Positions 1-11,344 of a DNA stretch of 64,000 nucleotides are shown piece by piece. Numbering within the stretch: the first letter of the stretch is position 1; the number at the start of each line of letters is the position of its first letter. The position numbers were made by a program, and so were the translations under genes. The notes beneath the pieces are model-generated. The model was given only the letters and a program-made list of their open reading frames with translations, was not told the origin of the DNA and searched no databases. Source of the stretch: Mesorhizobium sp. L-8-3 (GTDB taxonomy: Bacteria > Pseudomonadota > Alphaproteobacteria > Rhizobiales > Rhizobiaceae); NCBI RefSeq assembly GCF_016756615.1, contig NZ_AP023262.1, positions 2,667,501 to 2,731,500 on the forward strand. Direction: 5' to 3'.

Positions 1-2498
<2,498 letters not shown>

Positions 2499-2670
2499 AT
2501 TTGCCTATGTCCATCGCTATCGCGATGGTTTGTCTGCCCTCACGGCAGTCCCTTCGGGACGCCTCCGGGCGGGGCGCGGCATCAGCCGCGACGGCCGGTC
2601 GGCCTTGCGAAGCTTCGCTTCGTTGGCCGTCAAGCCCTGAAAACAAACCAGCTTCTCTTCGTGCGTTTCG
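2499..2670 (+). other. 23S-5S spacer
   Basis: This GC-rich spacer of about 170 bases holds no tRNA. 'cgtgcgttt' at 2660-2668 is complementary to 'aaacgcacg' at 2795-2803 on the other side of the 5S gene, so the pair can form the processing stem that brackets 5S rRNA. The sequence 'cagcttctctt' also recurs just before and after 5S as a direct repeat. Confidence 0.6.
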
Positions 2671-2791
2671 CCGACCTGGTGGTCATGGCGGAGCGGCTGC
2701 ACCCGATCCCATTCCGAACTCGGCCGTGAAACGCTCCAGCGCTGATGGTACTTCGTCTCAAGACGCGGGAGAGTAGGTCGCCGCCAGGTCT
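2671..2791 (+). rRNA. 5S ribosomal RNA
   Basis: The ends pair ('gacctgg' at the 5' end with 'ccaggtc' at the 3' end), and the interior carries the typical 5S core 'cccgatcccattccgaactc' and 'gagagtaggtcgccgccagg'. The length of about 120 nt is normal. It follows 23S directly as expected in an rrn operon. No tRNA-fMet, which often closes rhizobial rrn operons, is seen downstream. Confidence 0.93.
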
Positions 2792-2844
2792 GCAAAACGC
2801 ACGTACAGCTTCTCTTTATGAATTCGCTTGCTCTGCAAGCCCAC

Positions 2845-2870
2845 AAAGCCCGCCTCCCCGGCGGGCTTTT
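2845..2870 (+). terminator. rho-independent terminator of the rRNA operon
   Basis: A GC-rich stem (aaagcccgcc / ggcgggcttt) with a 4-base loop is followed by a T run, 50 bases after 5S. It is in the right place to end rrn transcription. The stretch from here to 3089 contains no other recognisable gene. Confidence 0.85.
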
Positions 2871-3089
2871 GTCGTCTAGCGCCGAGCGCGGCGCGCGATG
2901 CACAGCAAAGGCACGGGCGCTTGATCGAACCCAATCCGGCCTCACCGGACGCTTGCTGGGGGCTGCGTAAGCCCCGGTCAAGGCCGCCTGCAAGACAGAC
3001 GGCCTTCGTCGAGGAAATCCGGCGGAGACGTCCCGCGCCTGGGCATACGGTCGACCGGCCTGGCGCGCCCTCATCGGCGTGAGGGCCGC

Positions 3090-5477
3090 TCAGGCCAGCT
3101 TCGCCAGAGCCTCGAGATCCTGCCGGCGCTGCCTCACCCTCTTTTCGTAGCTCGCCTGGTTCTTGGTGCAAATCAAAGCATGCGGGCTGCCTTTGCGGAG
3201 CGTCGCACAGGACAGGTCGCAGGCCGCATTGCGGATGTTGGTCTCGACATGGCTGCGAATCTCCTGCCGGGCTCTCAAGGTCCACACCTCGGCGATTGGA
3301 TCGGCCATGAATGCCGTCAAGGATCGACAATGCTCGCAGTCGCAGCGTATTTCCACCGGTCGGCGCCAGTCGGCGGGCGGTGCGAGCGGTTCGGCGATGC
3401 GAGCTTCGAGGTGGTTCCGGCAGGCCTTCACCAGATGGTTGACGGCGGGATGTCCCGAAAGGTCAGCACTGCTCGCGAGCTTCTCCGCCGCCGCCACCAG
3501 CACTCCATCGAAAGCGAAATATCCGGAATGCGCAAGCATATGCCGGACGGCCTGCAAGGAGAGTGCCGCATCGGCAGCAGCCAGGGCGGCGATGAGATCG
3601 ACCACGCATCCGACGTCGACAGTTTCGTAGCGAACCACAGGATCGTAGGACGGGCGTCTTGTCGGCAGGGTGTCGACGAACTGCTGCAATACCGGACGAA
3701 TTTCCGGCAACAGGTCGGCGAAGCTACCTGCCAAGGCTGCGAGCAGCGCGGCCAGAGAGTTCAATCTCCTGTCGGCGGATGACGAGACGATTGCCCGTAC
3801 CGCCCCGACCTGCCGAGGCTTCGCCAGAGACACAAGGCTGGCCACCACTTCGGAAACGGTCTCCCTGCCATAGCTTCCGCCTGCAACAACTCCGTCAAAG
3901 GCGGCCGCAATCGTGCTGCCTTCCCCGAGTTGCCGCAGAGCCGCCAGCAGCCGGGCCGCTTCCTTGGCTGCAGCGCCGCGCTGCCAGATCGCGATCAAGC
4001 GCTCCGCCAGTCGCAGCGCTTCGACACGGGCCGCCGAGGGCGCCGTACCGCCTGCAACGAGCCCGACTCGATTCTCGAGATAGGAAAGAGCGGTCTCCAG
4101 CCCGGCTCCGACCACGATATCGACCGTCGTCCCCTCCGGCCACAGCACAAGCGCGGCGCGCTTGTAGGTCCGATCGAACGAGGCGCCCTCGTTCCCGGTG
4201 GCCTCGTGAAATTCCTCGTCGTCTGGCTTGGCTTCGTCGAGGAAGTCCGGCGGCGACAGCTCATACGGCCGCACGGATATCGCATGAAAGGGTGCAGCCT
4301 GATCGTCAACGCGTCGCCAGTCGGTGAGCGTATAGTCGCTGTCCGTGACTTCGCCGACCTCGAATTGATCCTCGTATCGCGAGCCCCGTCTCCACATGTC
4401 GGTATGCTCGGCCCAGCCGCTCTCCTCGATCGTCAGCAGGGCCAGATGCAGATCGGTTCCCGCCTCGACCGCAGCTGCCCTGAGCACATCCCCCACCGCC
4501 GCATCGATCCCCTTGAGGCCCGCGAAAGCGAGCTCGGCGGGCGTGTATGCATGTTGAAGCGGATAGACCAGCTTCTGCGGGACCTCGTCCCACCCGTCGT
4601 CGTCATCGTCTGCGATCTCGTCCCATTCATCGTCTGCCGGTGCCTCGTCCCATTCGTCATCGGCTGTGGCCGCATCCCAATCATCGTCCATCGGGGTCTC
4701 ATCCCATCCGTCCGCCTCGTCGCCGTCAGGGCGGCCGGTCACATGCGCCGTTTCGGCAACCATCCTGCTCCAGCCCGCGAGCGCCTCTACGATCCTGGCC
4801 CGTTCCCGGGCATAGTTCGGCGCGGTCGGCGCCGCACCCTTGCCCTTGCGAACGAGATTGTAGGTCAAGGCAAGGCGATGGCCCGAGGTGACCGGCCGCA
4901 CTTCGTGGACGCAGTCCGCATAGAAGGCGGCATAGCCGAGTTCACCGGGATCGGAGCGGCGCAGATCCAGGACCTGTTCGCGCCCGTTGTGACGCACGAT
5001 GAGCTCGCCACCTTCCGATTCTCCGGGAAGCACCAGCACGAGGGTTGCGAACATACCCGCTGCCTTTTCCGTGTCGCGGTGCGGCAGAAAGAAACTCTCC
5101 TTGTCGTAGACGAGGAGCTTGTAGAACTGCGCTTCGACCGGATCGCTTACCCCTAATCCTTCCGCAATTCTTTCGAGGATGATGTCCAGGGTACGGATCC
5201 AGTTCTTGCCGCCAAGTTGCACCCTATCGGGACCGAGCTGCCAGGTCCGCCGCACATTGGTGTCGAGAATGGTCTGTTCGCCACGCCCGAAGGGCGCCTG
5301 CGTCGCCGTGGCGATAATCTGTTGCGCCTGGATCGGCAGCAGAGGCAGCGATATCTGGCCCACGCCCTCGACACGCAGGATCGGCGCGCCGAAATCAACG
5401 GTGCCTGAAGCGACAAAATCGCCCGGCCGCTCGACGGTCTCGAGCAGGGTCGCCAATTCCTGAGCAATATTCGACAT
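3090..5477 (-). CDS. large 2-oxoglutarate/Fe(II) oxygenase-like protein
   Basis: A 795-residue protein whose N-terminal quarter resembles the prolyl-4-hydroxylase type of 2OG-Fe(II) dioxygenase. The facial triad is visible as H133-x-D135 ('LPHRDTEK') and H191 ('DCVHEVRP'), and R201 ('GHRLALTYN') would bind 2-oxoglutarate. From roughly residue 250 to 305 there is a very acidic stretch of repeated Asp/Trp/Glu units (DDEWDE). The C-terminal two thirds is Ala/Leu-rich and probably helical, ending in a Cys-rich segment (CDCEHC and further Cys) that could hold a metal. The start at 5477 was chosen because upstream residues look non-coding and conservation-like sequence begins there. Substrate unknown; the gene stands alone, convergent with nothing and head-on to the TetR gene's 3' end. 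The oxygenase fold is clear; the function is not. Confidence 0.8.
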   Translation of the reverse strand: MSNIAQELATLLETVERPGDFVASGTVDFGAPILRVEGVGQISLPLLPIQAQQIIATATQAPFGRGEQTILDTNVRRTWQLGPDRVQLGGKNWIRTLDIILERIAEGLGVSDPVEAQFYKLLVYDKESFFLPHRDTEKAAGMFATLVLVLPGESEGGELIVRHNGREQVLDLRRSDPGELGYAAFYADCVHEVRPVTSGHRLALTYNLVRKGKGAAPTAPNYARERARIVEALAGWSRMVAETAHVTGRPDGDEADGWDETPMDDDWDAATADDEWDEAPADDEWDEIADDDDDGWDEVPQKLVYPLQHAYTPAELAFAGLKGIDAAVGDVLRAAAVEAGTDLHLALLTIEESGWAEHTDMWRRGSRYEDQFEVGEVTDSDYTLTDWRRVDDQAAPFHAISVRPYELSPPDFLDEAKPDDEEFHEATGNEGASFDRTYKRAALVLWPEGTTVDIVVGAGLETALSYLENRVGLVAGGTAPSAARVEALRLAERLIAIWQRGAAAKEAARLLAALRQLGEGSTIAAAFDGVVAGGSYGRETVSEVVASLVSLAKPRQVGAVRAIVSSSADRRLNSLAALLAALAGSFADLLPEIRPVLQQFVDTLPTRRPSYDPVVRYETVDVGCVVDLIAALAAADAALSLQAVRHMLAHSGYFAFDGVLVAAAEKLASSADLSGHPAVNHLVKACRNHLEARIAEPLAPPADWRRPVEIRCDCEHCRSLTAFMADPIAEVWTLRARQEIRSHVETNIRNAACDLSCATLRKGSPHALICTKNQASYEKRVRQRRQDLEALAKLA

Positions 5478-5563
5478 CGTCGGAAGCCTGTTGCTTGGGG
5501 TGCTCCAATCGAGTCGGATCGTGACTGCCGCCGAGCCCGACGTCAACAATATCGGGGCGGCGT

Positions 5564-6163
5564 TCAGCGGTTCAGCGAGGTCACGCCGTCCAAAAAAAGC
5601 GCGGTCACCATGTCGGCGTAGCCGTCGCGGCTGAGCGCGCCGCTGGGCTTGAACCAAGTGTAAGCCCAGTTGAGGATGCCGAAAAGCGACATGGTCACTG
5701 GCGTCACGCCAGCCCGACCTTCCCCGAGTTCCGGGTTGATCTCGGTGAGCACGTCGGAAAGGGCCTTCACGATGCGGCGTTCCATCTCACGCAGTTCGGC
5801 GCGCTGCGCTTCCGGCAGCGAGCCGGTGCCGTTCAGCAGCACGTGGTGGAAGTTCGAGGCCGAACGATAATTCTCAAGCACGCCGCCGATGAGGTGGCGC
5901 AGCCGTTCCCGCGGATCGAGGTCGGGGCGGTCGGCCTTGCGGATGGCAGCCTCGAGCTCGACGAGATGCGTGCGACCGATATCGAAGAGAAGCACCTCCT
6001 TGCTGGGATAGTAGTGGTAGAGCGAAGCCTTGGAGACGTTGTTTTCCCTGGCTATCTGCGCCATCGAGGCATGTTCCATACCGAGCTTGGCAAACACCGC
6101 GGCCGCGCTGTCGAGAATGCTGCGCCGCTTTTCGTTGAAATCGGCGGCTCTCGTTCTCGCCAT
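5564..6163 (-). CDS. TetR/AcrR family transcriptional regulator
   Basis: A 200-residue one-component repressor. The N-terminal helix-turn-helix is obvious at about residues 28-55 ('MAQIARENNVSKASLYHYYPSKE'-type pattern: A-I-A-x-x-x-x-V-S-x-x-x-L-Y-x-Y-Y-x-S-K). The remaining part is the helical ligand domain, and its 'PxxRLRHLI' region is typical of TetRs that sense acyl-CoA or aromatic-CoA ligands (inference). It is divergent from the ABC-transporter operon that begins at 6630, and a perfect inverted repeat lies between them at 6476-6487, so it probably controls that operon. The ATG at 6163 is favoured over an upstream ATG because the HTH then starts at the usual distance. Confidence 0.88.
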   Translation of the reverse strand: MARTRAADFNEKRRSILDSAAAVFAKLGMEHASMAQIARENNVSKASLYHYYPSKEVLLFDIGRTHLVELEAAIRKADRPDLDPRERLRHLIGGVLENYRSASNFHHVLLNGTGSLPEAQRAELREMERRIVKALSDVLTEINPELGEGRAGVTPVTMSLFGILNWAYTWFKPSGALSRDGYADMVTALFLDGVTSLNR

Positions 6164-6629
6164 GTTGTCGTCCCCTCGGCCCGCCGTCGACGACGGGCCT
6201 GCCTTCCAACCGCTCGACCGAATCAAGGTCGCCGACGTTTACCTCGGTGCCGACAACGACCACGCATTCGATGCGGTGTGCAAGGTCCTTGGCGATCGGG
6301 CCGGGCGACCGAGCCTCGGCGCTCAGCGATGTCTTGTCACAGGCGACCGATGCCGAAGCACTCGATGGGGCAGGTGACGACGCCGCCTGCCGGTAGATGG
6401 GAAAGGCTTCGAATTGCGCCTTTGGCGGCCCGCAAACCTATCGGCAGTCCAAGTCAGAAAGCTCTTGCATTGTCCGACCGCTCGGTCAATAATAAGTCGA
6501 ATTGGAGGAGCGAGACGCGTTTGCAACCGCCGGTACGGCGGAGCGTGGGAGGCTTGCCTGGAATTCGAGATCACTTTGCGCCCGGCGCCCGAAAGGCCGG
6601 ATCGCGATCGTTCAACCTGGGAGGAACTT
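6164..6629. other. intergenic region between tetR and the ABC operon
   Basis: 466 bases with no convincing gene in any frame. It contains the divergent promoters by inference and the operator-like palindrome annotated separately. A minus-strand frame around 6185-6300 gives protein-like sequence without a family I recognise; it may be a remnant, but I cannot name it. Confidence 0.5.
6476..6487. promoter_or_regulatory. candidate TetR operator (gaccg-ct-cggtc)
   Basis: A perfect 5-2-5 inverted repeat, embedded in 'tgtccgaccgctcggtcaat'. The GACCG/CGGTC half sites match the style of operators bound by TetR regulators of acyl-CoA and aromatic-acid catabolism. It sits about 140 bases upstream of the substrate-binding protein gene, between it and the divergent tetR. 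Binding is inferred from position and symmetry only. Confidence 0.5.
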
Positions 6630-7766
6630 ATGAAGCTTGCCTTGAAAGCCGCTGCCGCCGGCCTTCTGCTCAGCGTGGCGTCGCCCGCTCTTGCCGACAT
6701 CAAGATCGGCGCGACCGTGTCCGAGACGGGGCCCGCTTCGTCGCTCGGCGATCCGGAGGCGAAGACCCTGCGCATGTTGGTCGAGGAGATCAACGCGGCC
6801 GGTGGCGTGCTGGGCGAAAAGATCGAGCTGATCGCCTATGACGACGCGGGCGACCCCAACAAGGCGCGAACCTTCGCCACGCGGCTGATCGAAGACGACG
6901 AGGTCGTCGCCATCATCGGCGGATCGACCACAGGCACCACGATGTCGATCATGCAGGTGGTTGCCGACGCCGAGATACCCTTCATCTCGCTCGCGGGCGC
7001 CATCGAGATCGTCGATCCGGTGCAGCCATGGACGTTCAAGACGCCGCACACCGACCGCATGGCTTGTGCCAAGATCTTCGAGAACATGAAGGCCGGCGGC
7101 ATTACCAGGATCGGCATGATCTCCGGCTCCGACGGCTTCGGCGCCTCGATGCACAAGCAATGCCTGCAGATCATCGGCGACTATGGCATCGAGGTTCTGA
7201 TCGACGAGACTTATGGTCCCAACGATGCCGACATGACGCCCCAGCTCACCAACATCCGCGGCAAGGAGGGCGTCCAGGCGATCCTCAACGCCGGTTTCGG
7301 ACAGGGGCCCGCGATCGTCACGCGCAATTACGGCCAACTCGGCATCAAGACGCCGCTGTATCAGTCGCATGGCGTCGCCTCCAAGGCCTTCATCGAGCTT
7401 GCCGGTCCCGCCTCGAACGGCGTCAAGCTGCCCGGAACGGCCATTCTGATCGCCGATCTGCTCGGGCAGGACGATCCGCAATACGGCGTCGTGACCGCCT
7501 ACAAGGAAGCCTACGAGGAAAAGACGGGCTCGCCGGCATCGACGTTCGGCGGCTATGCCCATGACGCGCTGCGGCTGATGGTCGAGGCCATCAGCCGGGC
7601 CGGCAAGGCCGAGCCGCAAGCGATCCGCGACGCGATCGAACAGACCAAGGGCTATGTCGGCGTCACGGGCGTCGTCAACATGTCGCCCACCGATCACCTC
7701 GGCCTCGATCTCACCGCCTTCCGCATGCTGGAGATCAAGGACGGCGGCTGGGCGCCGGCTCAGTAA
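6630..7766 (+). CDS. ABC transporter substrate-binding protein, branched-chain amino acid type
   Basis: A 378-residue periplasmic binding protein of the LivJ/LivK (type I fold) family. Residues 1-22 form a Sec signal peptide ending in 'SPALA'. The mature part begins 'DIKIGATVSETGPASSLG' and contains family hallmarks such as 'YDDAGDPNKA' and 'AIIGGSTTGT'. The start at 6630 follows a strong ribosome-binding site (gggaggaac). It is the first gene of a five-gene uptake operon with livH, livM, livG and livF. The ligand cannot be read from the sequence: members of this family carry amino acids, amides or aromatic acids, and the adjacent TetR would fit an aromatic or fatty-acid substrate (inference). 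Confidence 0.93.
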   Translation: MKLALKAAAAGLLLSVASPALADIKIGATVSETGPASSLGDPEAKTLRMLVEEINAAGGVLGEKIELIAYDDAGDPNKARTFATRLIEDDEVVAIIGGSTTGTTMSIMQVVADAEIPFISLAGAIEIVDPVQPWTFKTPHTDRMACAKIFENMKAGGITRIGMISGSDGFGASMHKQCLQIIGDYGIEVLIDETYGPNDADMTPQLTNIRGKEGVQAILNAGFGQGPAIVTRNYGQLGIKTPLYQSHGVASKAFIELAGPASNGVKLPGTAILIADLLGQDDPQYGVVTAYKEAYEEKTGSPASTFGGYAHDALRLMVEAISRAGKAEPQAIRDAIEQTKGYVGVTGVVNMSPTDHLGLDLTAFRMLEIKDGGWAPAQ

Positions 7767-7826
7767 TCACTCCGGCGACGAAGCCCCGCGCGGCACCGGC
7801 GGCCGCGGCAGCGCAGAGGTATCGCG

Positions 7827-8699
7827 GTGACGGAACTGCTGCAATATGTGTTGTCCGGCTTGACGGTGGGCGCGGTCTACGCGCTCGTCGCACTCGGCTT
7901 CACCATCATCTACAATGCCTCCAACGTGGTGAACTTCGCCCAGGGCGAGTTCGTCATGCTGGGCGGCATGATCACCTTCTTCGGCTGGCATGCGGGCTTG
8001 CCCCTGCCTCTGGCGGCGGTGCTGGCGATCGTCGCCGCCGCCGCCGTCGGCGTGGCGCTCAACAAGCTGGCCGTGGAACGCGCCCGAGGGGCCCCGGTGG
8101 TAAGCCTGATCATCATCACCATCGGCGCGTCCATCTTCCTGCGCGGCGGCGCGCAGCTGGTCTTCGACAAGCAACTGCACCGCTTCCCGGCCTTCAGCGG
8201 CGACGAACCGATCACCATCGGCGGAGCGACCATCCTGCCGCAAGGCTTATGGGTGATCGCCGGGGCAGGGATGGTCTTTGGTCTTCTCTACGTCTTCTTC
8301 ACACATACGCTGACCGGCAAGGCAATCCTCGCCACGGCCAACAACCGCGTCGCCGCGCGGCTGGTCGGCATCAACACCGACCATATGATGACGCTCTCCT
8401 TCGCGCTGTCGGCCGCCATTGGCGCCCTGGCCGGCGTGTTGATGACGCCGATCACGCTGACCAGCTACGATCTCGGCGTCGCTTACGCGCTGAAGGGTTT
8501 CGCGGCTGCCATGCTGGGCGGCATGGGCGTGCCGGCGGGAGCGCTTGCCGGGGGCTTGCTGCTCGGCCTGATCGAGGCGCTGACGGCCGGCTATGTCAGT
8601 TCCGTCTACAAGGACGCCGTCGCCTTCATCGTGATCCTTTCGGTGCTGTTCGTCATGCCGCAAGGGCTGTTCGGCCGCAAATCGACCGAGCGGGTATGA
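7827..8699 (+). CDS. livH: branched-chain amino acid ABC transporter permease LivH
   Basis: A 290-residue inner-membrane permease with about eight hydrophobic segments. It shows the LivH pattern near the N terminus ('LTVGAVYALVALGFTIIYN', then 'NFAQGEF') and the cytoplasmic coupling-loop region 'TGKAILATANNRVAARLVGI'. Translation starts with GTG at 7827. The stop overlaps the livM start (ATGA), which indicates translational coupling. It forms the transmembrane pore together with LivM. Confidence 0.95.
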   Translation: MTELLQYVLSGLTVGAVYALVALGFTIIYNASNVVNFAQGEFVMLGGMITFFGWHAGLPLPLAAVLAIVAAAAVGVALNKLAVERARGAPVVSLIIITIGASIFLRGGAQLVFDKQLHRFPAFSGDEPITIGGATILPQGLWVIAGAGMVFGLLYVFFTHTLTGKAILATANNRVAARLVGINTDHMMTLSFALSAAIGALAGVLMTPITLTSYDLGVAYALKGFAAAMLGGMGVPAGALAGGLLLGLIEALTAGYVSSVYKDAVAFIVILSVLFVMPQGLFGRKSTERV

Positions 8700-9655
8700 C
8701 GATGAAGCTCCCGTCGAAACACCTTACCCTGCTGGTGCTGGCGGCCATCGTGCTGCTCGCTCCCCTCGGCTTCCCGTCCAACTTCTACTACCGCATCGGA
8801 TCGCTGATCTTCGTCAACGGGCTGGCCGTGACGGGGCTCGTCATCCTGATCGGCTACGCCGGCCAGATCAGCCTTGGTCACGCCGGCTTTGCCGGTATCG
8901 GGGCCTATGCCTGCGCGCTTGGTCCGCAGTACCTCGACATATCCCCGGCGCTTGCGATGCTGCTCGGAACCGCGGTGAGCGCCGCGATCGCCTGGGTGAT
9001 CGGCCGCCCGATCCTGCGTCTCCAGGGCTACTATCTCGCCGTCGCGACGCTGGGTTTCGGCATCCTCGTTTCGATGGTGCTTGCCAACGAAGCGCCTGTT
9101 ACCGGCGGGCCGGACGGTCACGAAGTGCCCGAGCTCGGCCTCAGGCAATTGATAAGAACGATCGGCATCGATCTTTCCAACGCCCAGTTCTGGTACGCGT
9201 TCACGGCGATCTTCCTGCTTGCCGGGGCCTGGCTCGCGCTGAACCTTTACGACAGCCCTTCGGGGCGGGCGCTGCGGGCGCTGCACGATTCCGAGATCGC
9301 CGCACGCACTGTCGGTGTCGATGTCGCGCGCTACAAGCTCCTTGGCTTCGTGCTCTCGGCCGTATACGCGTCGTTGTCCGGCTCGTTGCTCGCCTTGATG
9401 AACAAGTTCATCACGCCGGACGCGGCGGGGTTCCTCCATTCGGTCGAACTGGTCACCATGACGGTCCTGGGCGGCGCAGCTTCCGTGCCCGGCGCGGTGG
9501 CCGGAACGGCGCTGCTCACCATGCTGCCGCAGGTACTCACGGTGCTGCAGGACTATGAGCACATGATCCTTGGTCTCGTCATGATGCTGGTGATGATCTT
9601 CATGCCGTCCGGGCTGGTGCCCAGCCTGTCACGTCTGTTGCGGGGGAAGGGGTGA
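8696..9655 (+). CDS. livM: branched-chain amino acid ABC transporter permease LivM
   Basis: A 319-residue permease, all helical and hydrophobic, with the LivM signature 'GYAGQISLGHAGFAGIGAYA' near residue 60 and the coupling loop 'SPSGRALRALHDSEIAARTVGVD'-type segment (S-x-x-G-R-A-L-R-A-x-x-x-S-E-x-A-A). The ATG at 8696 overlaps the livH stop; a second in-frame ATG lies two codons on. Its own stop overlaps the livG start. It pairs with LivH. Confidence 0.95.
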   Translation: MTMKLPSKHLTLLVLAAIVLLAPLGFPSNFYYRIGSLIFVNGLAVTGLVILIGYAGQISLGHAGFAGIGAYACALGPQYLDISPALAMLLGTAVSAAIAWVIGRPILRLQGYYLAVATLGFGILVSMVLANEAPVTGGPDGHEVPELGLRQLIRTIGIDLSNAQFWYAFTAIFLLAGAWLALNLYDSPSGRALRALHDSEIAARTVGVDVARYKLLGFVLSAVYASLSGSLLALMNKFITPDAAGFLHSVELVTMTVLGGAASVPGAVAGTALLTMLPQVLTVLQDYEHMILGLVMMLVMIFMPSGLVPSLSRLLRGKG

Positions 9656-10443
9656 TGCCGCTGCTTCGCGTCGAGGGTCTCGGCATCGACTTCGGCGGAC
9701 TGCGCGCCGTCAACGATGTCGGCTTCCAGGTCGAGCCGGGCGAGATCGTCTCGGTCATCGGTCCCAATGGCGCCGGCAAGACGACGCTGTTCAACATGAT
9801 CAGCGGCGCGTACCGGCCGGGGCGCGGGACGGTGGCGCTGAACGGCGAAACGGTGACCGGCATGGAGCCGCATCTGCTTGCCCGGCGCGGCTTGTCGCGC
9901 ACCTTCCAGAACCTGCAGATCTTCCAGAAGATGACCGTGCTGGAAAACGCCATGGCCGGCTGCCATCTGAAGGAACGCGGCAATTTCCTGGCCGACCTGT
10001 TCTCGCTGCCCGCCTCGCGCCGGCGTACAGCCGGGACGCGCGCCGCCGCCATGCGACTCCTGGCGCGCGTCGGCCTCGACCGCGCCGCCGACAAGGAAGC
10101 TTCTTCGCTCTCCTATGGCGCGCTGAAGCGGCTGGAGATCGCCCGGGCGCTTGCGCTCGAGCCAGGCATCCTCCTTCTCGACGAGCCGGCGGCCGGCTGC
10201 AATGCCGTCGAAACGGAAGAGATCGACCGTCTCGTCGCCGAGGTGGCGAAATCCGGCGTCGCCATCCTGCTTGTCGAACACGACATGAAACTCGTGATGC
10301 GCATCTCCAATCACATCGTCGTACTCGACCGCGGCGAGAAGATCGCCGAAGGAAAGCCCGAACAGGTGGCCCGTGATCCCAAGGTGATCGAAGCCTATCT
10401 CGGCGTTCAGGCGAAGGAGGCGGGAGGCCATGCTCTCGGTTGA
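9655..10443 (+). CDS. livG: branched-chain amino acid ABC transporter ATPase LivG
   Basis: A 262-residue ABC ATPase. Walker A is 'GPNGAGKTT', the signature loop is 'LSYGALKRLEIARAL' and Walker B is 'ILLLDEP', with the switch histidine in 'LLVEHDMKLVM'. The signature begins LSYG rather than LSGG, which is common in LivG. The ATG at 9655 overlaps the livM stop as TGATG; an in-frame GTG one codon earlier is an alternative start. Its last 14 bases overlap livF. Confidence 0.95.
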   Translation: MPLLRVEGLGIDFGGLRAVNDVGFQVEPGEIVSVIGPNGAGKTTLFNMISGAYRPGRGTVALNGETVTGMEPHLLARRGLSRTFQNLQIFQKMTVLENAMAGCHLKERGNFLADLFSLPASRRRTAGTRAAAMRLLARVGLDRAADKEASSLSYGALKRLEIARALALEPGILLLDEPAAGCNAVETEEIDRLVAEVAKSGVAILLVEHDMKLVMRISNHIVVLDRGEKIAEGKPEQVARDPKVIEAYLGVQAKEAGGHALG

Positions 10444-11131
10444 GAACCTGCGCTCGCGCTACGGGCGGATCGAGGTGCTGCACGGCGTCGACCTCGATGT
10501 GCGCTCGGGCGAAATCGTCACGGTGGTGGGCGCCAATGGCGCGGGCAAGACCACGCTCCTGCGCTGCATCTCGGGCGTGCAGCCGATCAGCGGCGGCAGC
10601 ATGATCTTCCGCGGCGAGCCGCTGCAGGCCGTTCCGGCGCATCGGCGCGTGGGGCTCGGCCTGTCGCAGTCGCCGGAAGGACGGCAGATATTCACCAATC
10701 TCAGCGTCGAGGAGAATCTGCGCCTCGGTGCCTATCTCTTCTCCGACGGCCGGGTCGAGACCGACATGGCGGAGGCATTCGCGCTCTTCCCGATCCTTAA
10801 GGAGAAGCGCAACCTCGCCGCCGGCGGGTTGTCGGGCGGCCAGCAGCAGATGCTGGCGATCGCCCGCGCACTGATGGCACGGCCCGCATGCCTGCTGCTC
10901 GATGAGCCCAGCATGGGACTGGCGCCGATCCTTGTGGCGCAGATCCTCGACGTCGTGAAGAACCTGAAGGCGCTCGGCATCACGGTGCTGCTGGTGGAGC
11001 AGAACGCCTATGCGGCGCTCAAAGTGGCCGACCGGGGCTATGTCATGGAAACGGGCCGCATCACGATGTCCGGTCCGGCTGAAGAACTGATCGCGGACGA
11101 ACGCATTCGCGCCGCCTATCTGGGCGTGTAG
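10430..11131 (+). CDS. livF: branched-chain amino acid ABC transporter ATPase LivF
   Basis: A 233-residue ABC ATPase closing the operon. Walker A 'GANGAGKTT', signature 'LSGGQQQMLAIARAL' and Walker B 'LLLDEPSMGL' are all intact, and the LivF-typical 'SQSPEGRQIFTNLSVEENL' region is present in part (P-E-G-R-x-I-F). The start has a good ribosome-binding site (gggaggcc) inside the end of livG. With LivG it drives transport. Confidence 0.95.
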   Translation: MLSVENLRSRYGRIEVLHGVDLDVRSGEIVTVVGANGAGKTTLLRCISGVQPISGGSMIFRGEPLQAVPAHRRVGLGLSQSPEGRQIFTNLSVEENLRLGAYLFSDGRVETDMAEAFALFPILKEKRNLAAGGLSGGQQQMLAIARALMARPACLLLDEPSMGLAPILVAQILDVVKNLKALGITVLLVEQNAYAALKVADRGYVMETGRITMSGPAEELIADERIRAAYLGV

Positions 11132-11189
11132 CATCCGTCGCTTCAAGCCTGTGGCCAATACCCGGCATTTGCAGAGGCAATCGCGCTGT

Positions 11190-11344
11190 TGGTCGGCTGT
11201 ACGATCCGCGACGCGATCGTAGCGGCGCTCCTCCAGCGGGATGCGGGTCTTCACCTCCGCCTCATACTGCTTGCGGGTGGCGCGGCGGATATGGTTGACG
11301 ATCTTCTCCGCAGGCTTTTTCTATATCCCGGCCTTCTGTCTCAT
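11190..11344 (-). pseudogene. remnant of an IS3-type transposase OrfA (N-terminal fragment)
   Basis: Read on the minus strand the sequence gives 'MRQKAG', an in-frame stop, 'KKPAEKIVNHIRRATRKQY' and then 'EAEVKTRIPLEERRYDRV'. This matches the well-known N terminus of rhizobial IS3-family OrfA proteins (P-A-E-x-I-V-x-x-I-R-R-A-T-R-K-x-Y-S-A-E-E-K-I-R-I-V-L). Only about 50 codons remain, with a nonsense mutation and divergence, and no terminal repeats are visible. It is a dead scrap lying between the liv operon and the oxidase locus. Confidence 0.6.

Noticed and set aside
2792..2844. Possible tRNA-fMet after 5S
   Set aside because: No cloverleaf or CCA-type sequence is present before the terminator.
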